Shown: in pieces, positions 1 through 12,183 of the stretch | Layout of the letters: every line of letters starts with the position of its first letter | Position numbering within the stretch: position 1 is the first letter of the stretch | NCBI GenBank assembly: GCA_902729315.2 | Contig: LR746276.1 | Location: forward strand, 3,826,169 to 3,890,168 | Source of the DNA: Spirodela intermedia | Lineage: Eukaryota; Streptophyta; Magnoliopsida; Alismatales; Araceae | Direction: 5' to 3' | DNA length: 64,000 nucleotides | Translations under genes and position numbers: made by a program | Notes under the pieces: model-generated | Database searches by the model: none | Seen by the model: the letters and a program-made list of their open reading frames with translations, nothing else | What the model was told of the DNA's origin: nothing

Positions 1-214
1 GCTGGAGCACGACGCGGCAGCGAAGGTGACGGGGATGCTGCTGGAAATGGACCAGACGGAGGTGCTGCACCTGCTTGAGTCCCCGGACGCCCTCAAGGCG
101 AAGGTCGCCGAAGCCATGGACGTCCTCCGCAACGTTGCCCACCAGCCACCACCGCCCGCCGCCGCCGCCGACCAGCTCGCGGCCCTCACCCTCAACGATC
201 CCCTCGCCCCCTGA
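1..214 (+). CDS. PABP: Poly(A)-binding protein, C-terminal end (partial)
   Basis: This is the 3' end of a cytoplasmic poly(A)-binding protein gene; the rest lies before the window. The frame is open from base 2 and ends at a TGA at 212-214. The encoded tail contains the MLLE (PABC) domain signature, including [17 protein letters not shown] followed by [17 protein letters not shown]. In the family this domain binds PAM2 peptides of translation and mRNA-decay factors. A proline/alanine-rich tail and a short LNDPLAP-like end follow, as in other plant PABPs. Plants have several PABP paralogues (PAB2/4/8 type among them) and this fragment cannot separate them. The first base belongs to a codon that starts outside the window. 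The family call is secure; the paralogue is not. Confidence 0.93.
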   Translation, partial: LEHDAAAKVTGMLLEMDQTEVLHLLESPDALKAKVAEAMDVLRNVAHQPPPPAAAADQLAALTLNDPLAP

Positions 215-2775
215 CCGACCCGTTCCGTCTTCCTTCTTGTTCCTGTCTGTCTACGTATACTGGATCTCTCTCTCTATCGCTCTCTCTGCTTTACTTGCTT
301 GCGACTTCGGTTATCTGTGAACCCTTCTTCGTAGTGTGACTCAATCTGGGCTCTCAGGCAGTCGTCGAGTTCTAGAGAGAGAAAGTGCCCCATGCAGGGA
401 GGGTGGCCCTCATTCGCCCACCGACAGCCTCTCTCTCTCTCTCTGGGACTCTAGAAACGGTCAAGGGAAGCTACCACGTGTTCGGAGATGTAGAGAGAGG
501 AGGTACAGAGAGAGAATGGTGGGGAGACGACAGAGAGGCCTCGGGAGGCGATAGCAGATCAGAGCAGTGCAGAGCAGGGGGCACATGGTTCTCCCCGTCC
601 GATGGAGACAAAGCGGGAGAGACGATCCTCTCCGCGTCGTGACTACGTATTCACCACGCCGTGGGGGGACCTCTGAAGAGAGAGAGAGGGAGAGAGAGAG
701 AGAGAGAGAGAGAGGAGAGGGAATCCAATGCGGTCGCAACTTCGGATCCTTATATTGGGCCCGCACGTCCCTCATCAACTCGGGCAAGATCTTCTAGGAT
801 AGATATTTCCAAATCTTTGTCTGTACTATTATTAACCATAAAAAGTATCACTCTCCCCTCCTAAAGATGCATGATAAGTCAACTATTACCTGTTTTCGGA
901 AATGAACGGCCTTCCGACGGCACCGACATTTCGCTGTTGACAGAAACGGGAGGAGCTCCGGGAAAGACGCCACTTTCTTGTGGGCCCCGCTGCCACGTAT
1001 GAATGACCCGGCAGACGTAGGACCCCACCGCTAGTGTCACCACCTCCCCAATGTTTATGCACCCCAACTACCAGCTCCCCAAGATTTGGCCGGGCTCTCG
1101 GGGGACGCATCCGATATTTAGGCATAAAACCCTGGTACGCAAATTATTGATACTTTAACCCCAAGGATCCATTTATTTGTGTGTAAATAGAATGGTAACA
1201 GGGAGGGGGGGTACGGATCTTCAGATAGTCTACAAATTTTACCATATTTGGGGTAATATGTAGATAAATCGATAAATGTGGCGCTTTGTAAGAGGAAAAC
1301 ACCAGACAAACCGCCAGCTAACGTGAGCATACCCGACTTAGCTCCATCGTTCCTCACCGTGGCACGTGGCACAGGACCATGGACACGTGGGGGATAGAGA
1401 GGCCAAACCCAACTAGTGAATACAAAAAACAGAAATTTATAGATAGAGAGAGATGGATATGGAGAGAGATGCAGATATACAGATAGATAGAGAGAGAGAG
1501 GGAGACATGGTGCGTGGAATCATTCATGTGTAATGAAAGGGAGCCTGCTTTGACAAGAGGAAGAGGGCAGAGTGACTGAGAGAGAGAGAGCTGCTTTGAT
1601 GAGAGAGAGGGCAGAGTGACTCTGAGGGAGAGAGAGAGAGGGGAGGGGGGGTGGGGTAGTTGGTGACGAGACGGGTTCTTAAGTGAAGGGTCTGAGATTC
1701 TGGTAAGAGTCTACAGCATACGGACTAATCGTACCCTCTGGGAGGACAGCCACGGCCAGTCCTGGGTTCTGCTAGCTGGGTGTTGGTGCGCACAAGGAGA
1801 TGAAGAATTTTAGGACATGTTGATGTGACAGGAAGATTTCTACCTTCTTCCTCCATCTCCTCTCTCAAAACCAGGCATTTCCATTGAATGGGGCTCGTTT
1901 TCCTTCTGCTCCGAGGGACCACCGCCGACAGTTACTGCTCTGTACATGGGGGGAGAAGGGGAAAGCTGGGTAGAACTTCCAACAGCTGCCGCCCGCCCCG
2001 ACTGTTCATCTGTGAGATCTCTGCACAAGTGGCGTGGGAGATCCCCACCCAGTTAGGGTAGAAAGAGAGCTACTGCGGGGTAATCACACAGGAGGGTGTT
2101 GATCCTCCGGGCTTTAGATATTGATGGAAATCCTCAGGGTTTTAAATTATATTGACGGGGAGATAAGGAGATCAGAGAGCATGACAATGCCTCAGTCTCT
2201 TTCTCTCTCTACTTATCTGTTCCTCGTCTGTGAGCCGAACGCGATAAAAGGTAGAAAGATAAAGGGAAAAGAGGGAAGCTAACCGGGGAGCAGCCAGCTT
2301 TCCTGCGCACACATCCACAAACACCGCCGTCCTCTCCCTTGGCAATAATAAACGTGCCCCACCCGGAGGGGGGAAGCTTGAGGAACACGGGGAGGAGGCG
2401 TAAATAGAGAGAGAAGGCAGATATCGAGGAGAGAGAGAGAGCGAGAGAGAGAGAGAGCAAGAGAGAGAGAGAGAGGGAGGTCTGTGCGGCATTGTGGTCT
2501 CCTCCTGTGGTTTTCCAGTGGTGGTCTCAGATCTGTGCGGCATAAGATCCGTGCCCCTCTCCTCTTCCTTCCCCCCAGATGCAGCTTCGGAAGTGATCGG
2601 CGACTGACTGTTCCACTACCGGCGCATGGCGAGGTGAGCAAATCCAGAACTTCAAGCTGCCATTTCCTGCTACCTGTGCTTCATCCTTTTCGCTTGAACA
2701 ACGCCTGCATTCTTCCGTTCTCTTCCTGTGGATTTCGAAGAAGAAGAAGAAGAAGCCTGAGAGAAGGAGGGCCTT
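215..2775. other. Non-coding interval between the PABP end and the FPP upstream region
   Basis: The first few hundred bases are presumably the PABP 3' UTR. The rest contains many short GA/CT runs (about 676-720, 1437-1510, 1570-1640 and 2431-2477). The open frames here are Ser-Leu or Arg-Glu strings made by those repeats and are not genes. Two G-box/ABRE-like motifs lie at 1362-1390. I see no convincing protein-coding exon on either strand. Confidence 0.6.
1362..1390. promoter_or_regulatory. Pair of ACGTG core (G-box/ABRE-like) motifs
   Basis: GGCACGTGGC (1361-1370) and GACACGTGG (from about 1382) lie about 20 bp apart. Paired ACGTG cores are the usual arrangement of ABRE/G-box sites bound by bZIP and bHLH factors. 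No TATA box or gene start is obvious right beside them. They could belong to the upstream control region of FPP (first coding ATG 2.3 kb downstream) or be chance. Confidence 0.35.
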
Positions 2776-3020
2776 CTCCATGGGAGGACGAAGAAGACGT
2801 CCAACCTGTTACTGAACTGGGTGCTCTTCTTCTCGATCTTCCGATCAGAAACCGCCGGCTGTCCATGCCATTAATCCGCATGCTTTTTCTCCTCCCATCA
2901 GTTGTGGGGAACAGAGCTCCGCATGGAGATTCTATTTAACTCCGGGTTGAATAAATGAGCCACCTTTCTAGCAAAAATGCTAAGCAAAACTATTTTATCG
3001 ACCCACATCTTGCATTGACT
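2776..3020. repeat. Tandem duplication upstream of FPP, copy 1
   Basis: This 245-bp copy begins CTCCATGGGAGGACGAAGAA and ends at a block reading ATCGACCCACATCTTG. The same order of landmarks recurs in copy 2 at 3033-3294 with scattered substitutions and small indels. Both copies lie 0.4-0.9 kb upstream of the first FPP coding exon, probably in its promoter or 5' UTR. The short open frames in both are not conserved with each other in frame and are not called as genes. Confidence 0.8.
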
Positions 3021-3032
3021 TGTGTCGTAGAG

Positions 3033-3294
3033 CTCCATGGGAGGACGAAGAAGGCACCCAAGATAAGGTCCAAGCTGTGACTGAACTGGGTGCTCTTCTT
3101 CTCCGTCTTCCGATCAGAAACCATCGCGCGGCCCATGCCATTAATCCGCAAGCTTTTTCTCCTCCCATTCGTTGTGGGGAACAGAGCTCCGCTCGGAAAT
3201 TTTATTCAACTCTGGGTTGTATAAAAAAAAGAGGCACCTTTTTCGCAAAAATGCTCTGCAAAACGGTTTTATCGACCCACATCTTGAGTTGACT
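3033..3294. repeat. Tandem duplication upstream of FPP, copy 2
   Basis: This is the second copy (262 bp) of the unit at 2776-3020, with the same start and end blocks and a 12-bp spacer between copies. It has small insertions relative to copy 1, including a longer A-run after TTGTATAA near 3220. Divergence by eye is about 15-20 percent, so the duplication is not very recent. Confidence 0.8.
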
Positions 3295-3685
3295 AATATC
3301 GCCGAGGGGTTAGGCCTTCTGGGCGGGGTCAAACTCGTGGACTTCTTTCCATTTTCCGGCGTTGAGAGTTGGACGATTCCCTCAACTGCGGGTCTAGCCT
3401 TCCGTGGAACCCGTTTTGGGATAAAATTTGGTCATCTGACGGAGCCCTGCTCGCCATGTCTGATGCTTCAAGCTTCTTGTTGATGAACTCGTGCGGATGG
3501 AGGCTGTCTGTTCATACGAAACCTGTTGTAGGGATCAATATGGTCGTCTTTTTCGGAGCCATGTTCGTCGGATGGGAAGGATCCCCTCTCGGATTTGTAG
3601 TAATAAACCGCCATCTTGATGCTCACGCGAACTCATCAAATCGCCTTCGTCTTCCTCTGATTCTATATGCAGAAGAGAGCGAAGC

Positions 3686-6527
3686 ATGGAGCATCATCGA
3701 ATGTGGCTCTGGAGGAGGAAATCATCTGAGAAGGCTACTCAAGGAAATGACAAGGCTGGTCTTCTGCTGAAGGGAAATCAAGAAGTGGTAAGCTCGTCGA
3801 AAATCTCATCCCTGTCATGAACTAGTCCTGATTAATCTCTCCACAGAGTAGAGCCTGTCATGGCGATTCTGTACTTTTTCTGGTGGCAACACCCTGTTCT
3901 TGCTATTCTCATAGAGGAAGCAGACAGCTAGTTCTATGAATCGGTGATTCTTCTCATAAGAAAAGAAGATAATTGATTACCATGCTTGGACCCTGTAAAA
4001 CCCTGAGAGGATGAACCCTAAAAACCCCGCTAGCAGATTCCTCTGCTTCCTGAAGATTTTACTCTGAGACGCATGACGCAGGCGGAAGAACTAAAGAAAT
4101 CCTTGAAGACCTTGGGCGAGAAGTTGGCGTCTGCCATTGACGAATCCAATGCCAAGGACGACCTCCTCGCGAAGCACACGAGAGTAGCAGAAGAGGCGCT
4201 CGAAGGTCGGCCATTCTCTTCCCTCTCAATCCCCCGCTGGTGCCGCCGGTGCTCCTTTCCCGGCGACTGACAGTAGAGGCCGATGGCTATGGTGCTTCAG
4301 GGTGGGAGAAAGCGGAGGCGGAGGCCGCCTCCTTCAAGCAGGAGCTCGACGAGGCGGAGGAGAGGATCTCCGAAATGGGCGCCGCCATGGAGGACTGCCG
4401 CCGCCGGCTGGAATCTCTCCGTAAGGAACAGGAGCGGGCGAGCGGGGAAGCGGAGTTGGAGATCTCCATGGAGAGAGAGAGGAACCGGAAACTGGAGCAG
4501 AGGCTCGTGGAAGTCAACGGGCATCTCTCCAAGATGGTCTCCGAGAACGGCAATCTGGTGGAAACCCTGGCGGGGAAGGAGAAGGAGATCGACGAGCTCA
4601 GCCGGCTCAGCTCCTGGGCGGAGGCGAAGAACAGCTCGCTGGCGGATAAGCTCGGTTCCTTGGAGAAACAGAATGCTTCGCTTAAGTACGAGGTCTGCAT
4701 GTTGGAGAAGGAGATCCAGATCAGGAGCGAGGAGAAGGAGTTCAGTCTCCGGTCTGCTGACGCCGCCCGCAGGAAGCACCTGGAGAGCGTGAAGATGATC
4801 GCCGAGCTCGAAGCGGAGTGCAAGAGGTTGCGGGTGATGGTCCGGAAGCGGCTTCCAGGCCCCGCCGCTATGTCGAAGATGAGGACCGAGGCGTCGCTCT
4901 CCAACAAGAAGTCAACTCCCCCGGTCGGGCCCTCGGCGGCGGAGGTGGCGGCGCCGCTGGTGGATAAAGTCAACGCCCTGGAGGAGGAGAACAGGATGCT
5001 CAGCGAGGCGTTGACGAAGAAGACCCGGGAGCTGCAGTCCGCGTGGATAATGTGCGCCCGCACCGCCTCGAAGCTCTCGCGCGCCGAGACCCAGCTCGAG
5101 GAGCTGCCCAAGGGGCGGCGGCCCGGCGGCGGCAGCGCTGACGTCAGCCCAATATCAGGCGTCGGTGGTGGCGATGGGGATGGACTCAGCTGCGCGGAGT
5201 CGTGGGCCTCCGCGCTGATGTCGGAGCTGGAGAACTTCCGACAGGGGAAGCCGGCGGCGCCGTCGCCGAGGGCCTCCGCCGCGTCGGAGGAGCTGTGCCT
5301 GATGGACGACTTCCTGGAGACGGAGAAGCTCGCCGTTGTTTGCGTAGACAAGCCGCTCGTGAGCTCGAAAGCCGCTTCGGAGGGGGACCCTGTCTCGCTC
5401 GCTTCTCTCTCTAGCTTCGACAGTTCTCTCTCTAGCTCGGCTAAGGCGGAGGCCGCCGCCGGCCAGTCTAAGCCCAAGCCGGAGGCTGCGGTGAGGCGGC
5501 TGGCTGAGCTCGTCGAAGGGATCAAGGAGGGCGGCGGCGGCGAGGGGGAGACCTGCTACGTCTCGCGGGTGTTTCAGTGGAAGGCCTCCGAGCTCAGCCC
5601 CGTCCTACGGCGTTTCCTGGAAACCTGCAAGGGTTTTCTGGAGCAGAAGGCCGATCTAGAGGCGTTCTTCGAGGCTCTGGGTTCCACCATGGAATGGGTT
5701 GTCGACCACTGCTTCTCCATCCAGGACGTCGCCGCCACGAAAGGAAGCTTCAAGGACCTGGACTGGTCCGCGTCCCACAGCGAGGGCGAGCTTCAGGGAT
5801 CTCCTGTGCTGTCGGAGCAGCCCCCGAGGGATGATGCCTCAGAGGTGAAGCTCAAAGCGGCGATAAGGAAGGAGGAGCCCGCCGTGGAGGAAGAACAGAA
5901 GTTGCCGGGAACTGTAAGTTGACGTCGATCTTCCGCCGTCGCCGGAATCTGCCATTACCGCTGCTCTGAAGAAGATGGTGTTGTTTCTTGCAGGGCTGGG
6001 AGATCTCTCTGGCCTCGGAGAAGCTGGCGGAGTGCCAGGAGACGATTATGAATCTGGGGAAGCAGCTCAAGGCCCTGGCTGCTCCGAGGGACGCAGTTCT
6101 CTTTGACCAGGTGATCGCCCCCACCGCCGGCGGGGGCGGCCGGGAAAACCAGCGGGTGGCTCTGCTCGATTGGATTCTGGCCGACAGCAACAGGAGCTTG
6201 GGGCCCGACACTACAGGAGCGAACGGGAGATTCGCCGGCGACGGCGACGGCGACAAGCCGGTGGTGGTCGACGGGAAGAACCCTAACGCGGGGCTTCTGT
6301 ACGGCCGCAAGGTCCTGCGGGACGGTGGTGGCGTTCAGACCTTGCCGACGGGCAGCTTCTACGGGATGAAAGAGCCGAGCAAGGCGAAGACCGGGAGCGA
6401 GACGGGGGCCATCGTCGTCGCTCCCAAGAGGTCCAGGAGTGGCGTGAGCTTGCTGCGGAGGCTGCTGCACAGGAGGAAGAAGGAAAGCAACGCTAGGAAG
6501 CTGGCCCTCAGTGCCGTCGCTCACTAG
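3686..6527 (+). CDS. FPP: Filament-like plant protein (FPP), coiled-coil protein, 4 coding exons
   Basis: Model: exons 3686-3787, 4082-4205, 4301-5913 and 5994-6527, giving 790 aa with phases matching at every junction. Exon 1 carries the family N-terminal signature, an aromatic W-L-W-R-R-K-S-S-E-K block just after the start Met. Exons 2-3 continue with the coiled coil typical of FPPs (AKDDLLAKHTRVAEEALEG followed by WEKAEAEAASFKQELDEAEE). Heptad-like charged repeats run to about residue 300. A lower-complexity Gly/Ala/Ser stretch and a further conserved patch (ETCYVSRVFQWKASELSP) come next. Exon 4 opens with WEISLASEKLAECQETIMNLG and KQLKALAAP, an FPP hallmark, and ends in an Arg/Lys-rich tail. 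Introns are 294, 95 and 80 bp. FPPs are plant-specific long coiled-coil proteins first found as partners of the MAF1 matrix-attachment factor; the cellular role of this member is not evident. The acceptor at 4081 is a choice made on phase. An in-frame ATG at 4073 would give a shorter protein lacking the signature. Confidence 0.9.
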
Positions 6528-6556
6528 TGGGAGGCCCGAATCAGCCAAAGCTTGGG

Positions 6557-6558
<2 letters not shown>

Positions 6559-6601
<43 letters not shown>
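6559..6601. repeat. (GA)n microsatellite in FPP 3' UTR
   Basis: About 21 uninterrupted GA units begin some 30 bp after the FPP stop codon and lie before the AATAAA at 6707, so they should be transcribed in the 3' UTR. Confidence 0.9.
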
Positions 6602-6606
<5 letters not shown>

Positions 6607-6706
6607 CTCTGCAAGGTAATTTCGGTGTCTGTTATGTAAGGCTTTTAGGGAGAGACTTACGCAATGTGGGAAGGACGGAAGGTGAGCTTCCAGTTGCTCC
6701 TGTGTA

Positions 6707-6712
6707 AATAAA
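6707..6712 (+). terminator. Candidate FPP polyadenylation signal AATAAA
   Basis: A canonical AATAAA in the sense strand lies about 180 bp after the FPP stop. Its position is suitable, but plant poly(A) signals are loose and other sites could be used. Confidence 0.5.
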
Positions 6713-6799
6713 TAGGCAGCAGGAGCTTTATTACGATGTTTCCTCGATCCCTTACTGATGGTCTTCAAATCCAACGGCAGATGTCTCATCAGGGGTCAA

Positions 6800-9700
6800 A
6801 GCCCACACTATTAGAGGAAACCTAATCGGATCTCTTCCTCAGCCCATCCACCTAGGTTTTGATCTTTGTATCTTTCAATTTATGTGTTCTTGGACTAGAC
6901 TCTCAGCTTTAAGAAACAGTCTAAAAGTATGAAGCAAGCACGAACACTTTTTCAAGTCTTGAATCCCTTTAAAAGGATTGATATGGTTCATAATTATACA
7001 TGTTTGATCTATTTTCCAATTGTAAGTATATTAGACCCCCATTTCACTTAATTTATTCTAGCTTGTAGGTGTCATAGAGACCTTACTCAAATTTCATCTT
7101 TTGGGTGCTTTCATAATAACTGGCTTTTACTTCTAGAAATATTAAAAAATGACTAAATTTTCAATTATCAATTTAGAGTCCACAGCTTCCTTAGTAAACC
7201 CTTTTTCTATATATTCCTAATAGTGAGGACTAGATATAAACCTTCAATATTACTTTGACTAGATATAATCAAAGTAAAATTACCTTGAAGTGTTTGAAGG
7301 ATGAATTATAATTGGTTGATAATGTTGGGCCCAATATCGAGGGCCCATTATCCAAGTACACAGAAGGGAGAAAAGAAGGAAAGGGGGACAGAAAAGAGAG
7401 GAGTTTCTATTTCCTGTAGTGAGTTTTCTTCAGATGATAGACAGAAACGAGTGAAGCAGCACAAATGGGGAGTTTGCGAAATTGATTTCTGTCTAAATCA
7501 TATTTTATTTTCATTTTGACTAGTCCAATTGTGTGGGTGACAGATGCATGGTGGGATTAGATTGTTGTCCCACTCGTTTAGTTTTCTTGTTAATTTTGTA
7601 CTCAAATTCCATGAAGTTTATTGTGGTTTAGTCTTTTACTTCACATTATCAAAAATGGCTAGTTTTTGGCTTCCACTAATTTATTAGTAGACACCTGCTT
7701 ATTATAAGTAGTTAATTCTCTTTGAAATTTAAAGTGAAATTCTCTATAGATTCACAACTTTAGATAATCCAAAAGTAATCATAAGAATCAGCACCCTTAG
7801 TTTCAACAGCAAAAAATCAATCACTAGTTATGTCACAAAAAATAATAGAAAGAAATCAATAACAATATTTTCCAGAGATTGATGACAAAGTGAATCATAG
7901 TTAAGATCTGATAAAGAGAGAATTGAATTGCATTTGATTTTTCACTTTCTCTTCACATCTAGAAGCTATCTAAATGTTGAAGATGCCATTGAAATTGATT
8001 GAGGAGAATTTATTTTTTTTATCAAGATTTGTTCCTCAACTTGTTGTCTTCTTATCACTAGAGAAACTTGAAATTCTACCCAAAATCTCTTTTAATAACT
8101 TTGGAAAATTATTAGCACAATTTAAAGCTGTAGAGTAGTTGATGATAATAATTCAATACTAATTAGCTGCATAAAAAAGTTGTATTTATAGAGAACTTCA
8201 AATTATATCTTTCCCTTTTCTTTTCATTCTTTGACATTGAAATCCTAAAAAAATAAGGATCGGTGAAAAATTGTTATAATATCCATTAAGATTTATAATA
8301 TCCTCTATGTTTAAAACTCATAATGTAGCCATTAAATCATTAATGTGTATATTCTAAGATTTCAATTCAGGCACACTTGATAAGGATCCATGAGCATTAA
8401 AATATGTGTGAATACATTTTGAATTAAAATAATGATTTTGACTTCAAATTAAATTCAGAGTAATATTTGGTAAGTTTTAGCAAGTATAAAGGTGATGTGG
8501 AAAGTAAGAAATTCAAGAAGATATTTAATCATTATTCTGGTTCCTAATTGTAGAGATATACTACTAAGGCAAATATTTTTAGTACTCATGTCAAGATAGA
8601 TATTTGAGCTTATAAGGAGTGTTTAAAACACTTGAATTAACTTCAAATCGTGAATCTAGTAGGAGTGTTTCAAGAACATAGATTGATTGAAGCCTTAGTT
8701 TTCAATGCTTTTACTGATACAGAGTTAGTAGAACTGAGGGATGAAGTCGATAGAAAGTAGAGTAAGCCTAGATTGTTGTACTACTATACATATAAGGTTG
8801 TATGTTAGACAAAACTACATAGGCTCACCCAAGATATACATGTTAATATTAAAGTTGGTACTGATAGATAAGCATTAATTCAACCCCCCTCCAGATAACT
8901 ATTGAAACTTACTAAATTCATGTAGATAGTCTCCTCATTTCTATGAGAATAAAATACCAATTTTTTTAATAGATTTGTTGATTAGAATTATAAAATATTA
9001 TAATGTGAAAATCCAAGATATTTTGATTAGCAAAAGAGATGGATTTTGTGCTGTGAAATCATGTAAATATGTTTGACCATGCTCTCTTCATTCCACCTCA
9101 TAATAAACATTAAAATAATAAAAAAATACAATTCGATACTTTTAATGGATAGAAGGTTAGAAGGCAACTATTTATGAACTAAGTCTAGTGTAAGACCATT
9201 CTGAATATGTTTTTTTTTTTTCAGAAAATTATTCAAGAGGACTTATATAAGGATCGAGCTACAATTTCTTAATAGAATCATCAAAAGTAGATGCAATGAA
9301 AAAGGTTTCCCAATATTAGTGTATTGATGATATTCCATTAATATAGAAAAAACACAAATATTAATATCATTTGAATGGTCAGAAGAAATAGATGGCCTGC
9401 ATGTATTACCAAGATGGTGGTATTGATATTCATTGCTTCTACATTACCAAGATGACGCTTTTGAAGAAAATAGTATTAGTTCAAGCCTTTGGAGTTGTTA
9501 ACAAGAGCTTATTCTCTGATGTTGGATTTTATACAAAATATGACTTATGTGGATAACATAATTGGCTGCAAAGGCGAAAAGGATAAAGAGATCAAACGAC
9601 AGGGGCTTCACAAATTCAATACCATGTATGACCGGAAGGCGTGAAGAATTATGGAAAATATTTTTACATTACTAATTGAAGCATAGATGTGTATTGGTAG

Positions 9701-10520
9701 GAAGGACTTTGTAAATTAAATACCATGAATGCTAGTAGGGACTGGAGATAGCAATGTATCGATGAATAGCATTAGTGGATCAAATGAGAGAGAATTTATA
9801 ACAGGAAACAACTGCCCCATTGAGATAACTCTATGGCCTCAAAGAGTTGTGACACATTTGGAGAAATTTTATAATTATTGAGGATATGGCTCATACTGAA
9901 GAAATGCTATTAAATGTCAAGAACATTATTGGTGATTTAAGACTATATTAAATGCTTCAATGCCATTATTGTTACACAAATCTACATTTATGGCGCACTC
10001 TCTATGAGATATGCATACTGAGCTAATTTGTTAAATAGAACCAAACTAACAAAGGTGAAGTATCTTACTCTTGCCAATTATACCCAACTTTTTGATGGCC
10101 TTGCATGGTTTACATGTTCGCGTATTTTAGGGACCAAATTTAATTCTAGGAGGTCATGATTAGTATTAATCGGAAAAATATTTTGAGAAACAATATCCGT
10201 TTGATCAGTCCAGGGTCAGACGGTTCTTTGACAACATACGTGGGTCTCGGAGAACTTCCCTATATCTTTAGTATTGGATAAGAGGTCTCCAACTAATTTT
10301 GTGGACCTCTTGAAGGTTACAACGATAGTTCTGACTATTTGTGTTAAACTCATGCGCCTTTACAATGGATTGCCTACCGAATAATCCCTATCCACCAAAA
10401 ACATGAAAATTCGTCGGACACTTCGGCTCCAAGAGGGAAGAATGAAGAGATATTTCAGAATTCCTAAATTAATTAGACGGGTTTGAGTAATTTTTTAAAT
10501 TAAATTAGTCTTGCTATGAG
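6800..10520. other. AT-rich intergenic DNA with no recognisable gene
   Basis: This is a long AT-rich stretch between the convergent FPP and SPRY genes. All six frames are closed at short intervals except for chance frames. Between about 9370 and 10450 the sequence becomes more mixed in base composition. It contains loosely repeated phrases (around 9600-9640 and 9700-9740 both read as a variant of CAAATTCAATACCATG), which suggests decayed transposon sequence. I could not identify a domain. Confidence 0.5.
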
Positions 10521-10656
10521 ATTGTGTGATACATGATCTACACAGGTTGAATTATGAACAAGGTATCATCGGGACAGGCTACGGAGTGTACATGAATTGT
10601 GTAGTACTAAGCTCCAAGTACTCTTCTACCTCACGGCGGGGCATGCCTCACCAATC

Positions 10657-12183
10657 TCATTTGGTCAGAGAGATCTCAAAGAGATCCGACTCGGCGTCGC
10701 CGCTGCAGTCCCACCTGGCTTCCTCCTCGTCGCCGGCGGCGGTTCGTCGGCTGCCGCTCAACGGGGTTCTCTTCCTCGAGCCGGGGAGCCACAGCGAGTC
10801 TTGTATCCTCGCCATGGAGAAGAGCTCCCCGCTATCGTCGTACCCAATGCGGGGAGAGGGCTCAGAAGGTAGCGGGGAGGCCAAGGCGGGCTTCGCTGGG
10901 AGGCGGCGGGCGTTCGCGGGGGCGTATTTGAAGGGGCGCTGGCCGAGGTTGACCGACGCGACCACATCGACGTTGGCCGCCATGGCCGGGTAGAGGGGGC
11001 AGCGGAACGCGTCGGAGTTGCAGCGGACGACGTGGAGGAGGAGGGAGTCCACGGTGAAGAAGACGGTCTTCTTTCTTGGGTTGAACCCGCAGCCTATGAT
11101 CCTGTTGACGGCCCCCCACTGCGTCTTCTTCTCCGACTCGGACACCAGATTGATCCCTGCGGGCGCCATTGTTAGGAAAGTTGCGATCTTTATTGACAAT
11201 CAGGTGAATAGATAATCGCTGACGAAAGATGATATGATTTTGGGTTGGTTACCGTCGAGGTTGACGCAACCTCTGGAGTTGAATCCGATCGAGCCAGGGT
11301 AGCTCCCAGGGGGGCTGTCCGGCGGTCCGCCCCCCTCCGTGAGGCCTAGGCAGACGACCACCTCGGCTTCTTCTTCTTCCTGTTCTTGGACCGGACTAAT
11401 GCTGTCAGCGTCGCCTTGTGAGGATTCGTCGATGAGGACCGCGGCCGGGTTATCGTGGATGAGCTTCCGCCGATCGCCGTCGCCGCAGCTGCCCTTGCGC
11501 TGTGCGATCCTCCGGAGTTGGTGGCGCCGCCGCGACAACGGCTGCAGGTGGAGGATGATGATCTCAAAGTAGGCTTCCGCCGGGAAGAACGCCGAATCGT
11601 CGCCTAGTTGGGGCCCTGGAAGAGGGAGGTTCATCCTGATGCCGCTGAATCCGGAGCCGTTGCCGTGGGGATAGATCCTGACAGTCTGCATGAATTCCGA
11701 CGATCCCACGGGCATCTCACAATCCGCCGCCGCCGCCGGGTTAGACCGGCCGACTTCGCAGGCCACGCAGGAGCTCAGGAGGGATCCCCGCCGGGTCGGT
11801 GGCTCGTCGCGGTCCAGGAAGACGAACCGAGACCAGCCGCACGCCGCCGCATCGGCAGCGAGATGGGGCTGGTCTGCCCAGCTGAAATCGGAGCGTGGCC
11901 GGCGCAGGTGGCCGTCATGGTGGTGGCGGTGGTTTCGGTGGGTGCTTTGGAAGCCGAGGCCGGTGGCTTCGGACCGCAAGGAGAGGCGGAGGCGGAATAT
12001 GCCCTCCTTCAGGGTCAACCTGGTGGGCTTTGCGTTAAGCGGGGGCTTGTTGTCGTAGGCGTCGGAGGGGGAGGGCTTCTGGCGCCGGCGGTGACGGCAG
12101 ACAGCGATGGCAGAGAAGAGGACGAGGAGAATTGCACCGGCGGGCGCCCCCATGGACACCACAAATTTCACCCATGTTCTCAT
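10657..12183 (-). CDS. SPRY (B30.2-like) domain protein with an N-terminal membrane anchor, 2 exons
   Basis: Model on the minus strand: exon 1 12183-11253 and exon 2 11156-10657, joined across a 96-bp GT-AG intron in phase 1, giving 476 aa. Residues about 8-29 form a single hydrophobic segment (GAPAGAILLVLFSAIAVC) followed by basic residues, consistent with a signal anchor. The SPRY fold follows, recognisable from AYFEIIIL, VVVCLGLTEGG, SYPGSIGFNSRGCVNLDG and, across the splice, VNRIIGCGFNPRKKTVFFTV, ending near VVASVNLGQRPFKYAP. SPRY domains are protein-interaction modules; the partner here is unknown. The C-terminal 80 or so residues are Ser/Arg/Ala-rich without a known motif. Plant genomes carry a small family of membrane-anchored SPRY proteins of this layout. 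A start further inside (MGAPAGA) is possible. Upstream of the ATG on this strand is a CT-rich leader. Confidence 0.87.

Noticed and set aside
4283-4792. A 169-aa plus-strand frame, Arg/Trp/Ser-rich
   Set aside because: It is an out-of-frame reading of the FPP exon with strongly biased composition.
4287-5525. A 412-aa open frame on the minus strand opposite the FPP large exon
   Set aside because: It is the antisense shadow of a GC-rich coding exon. The plus strand has a coherent family protein, while this frame is a Ser/Leu-rich string without a domain.
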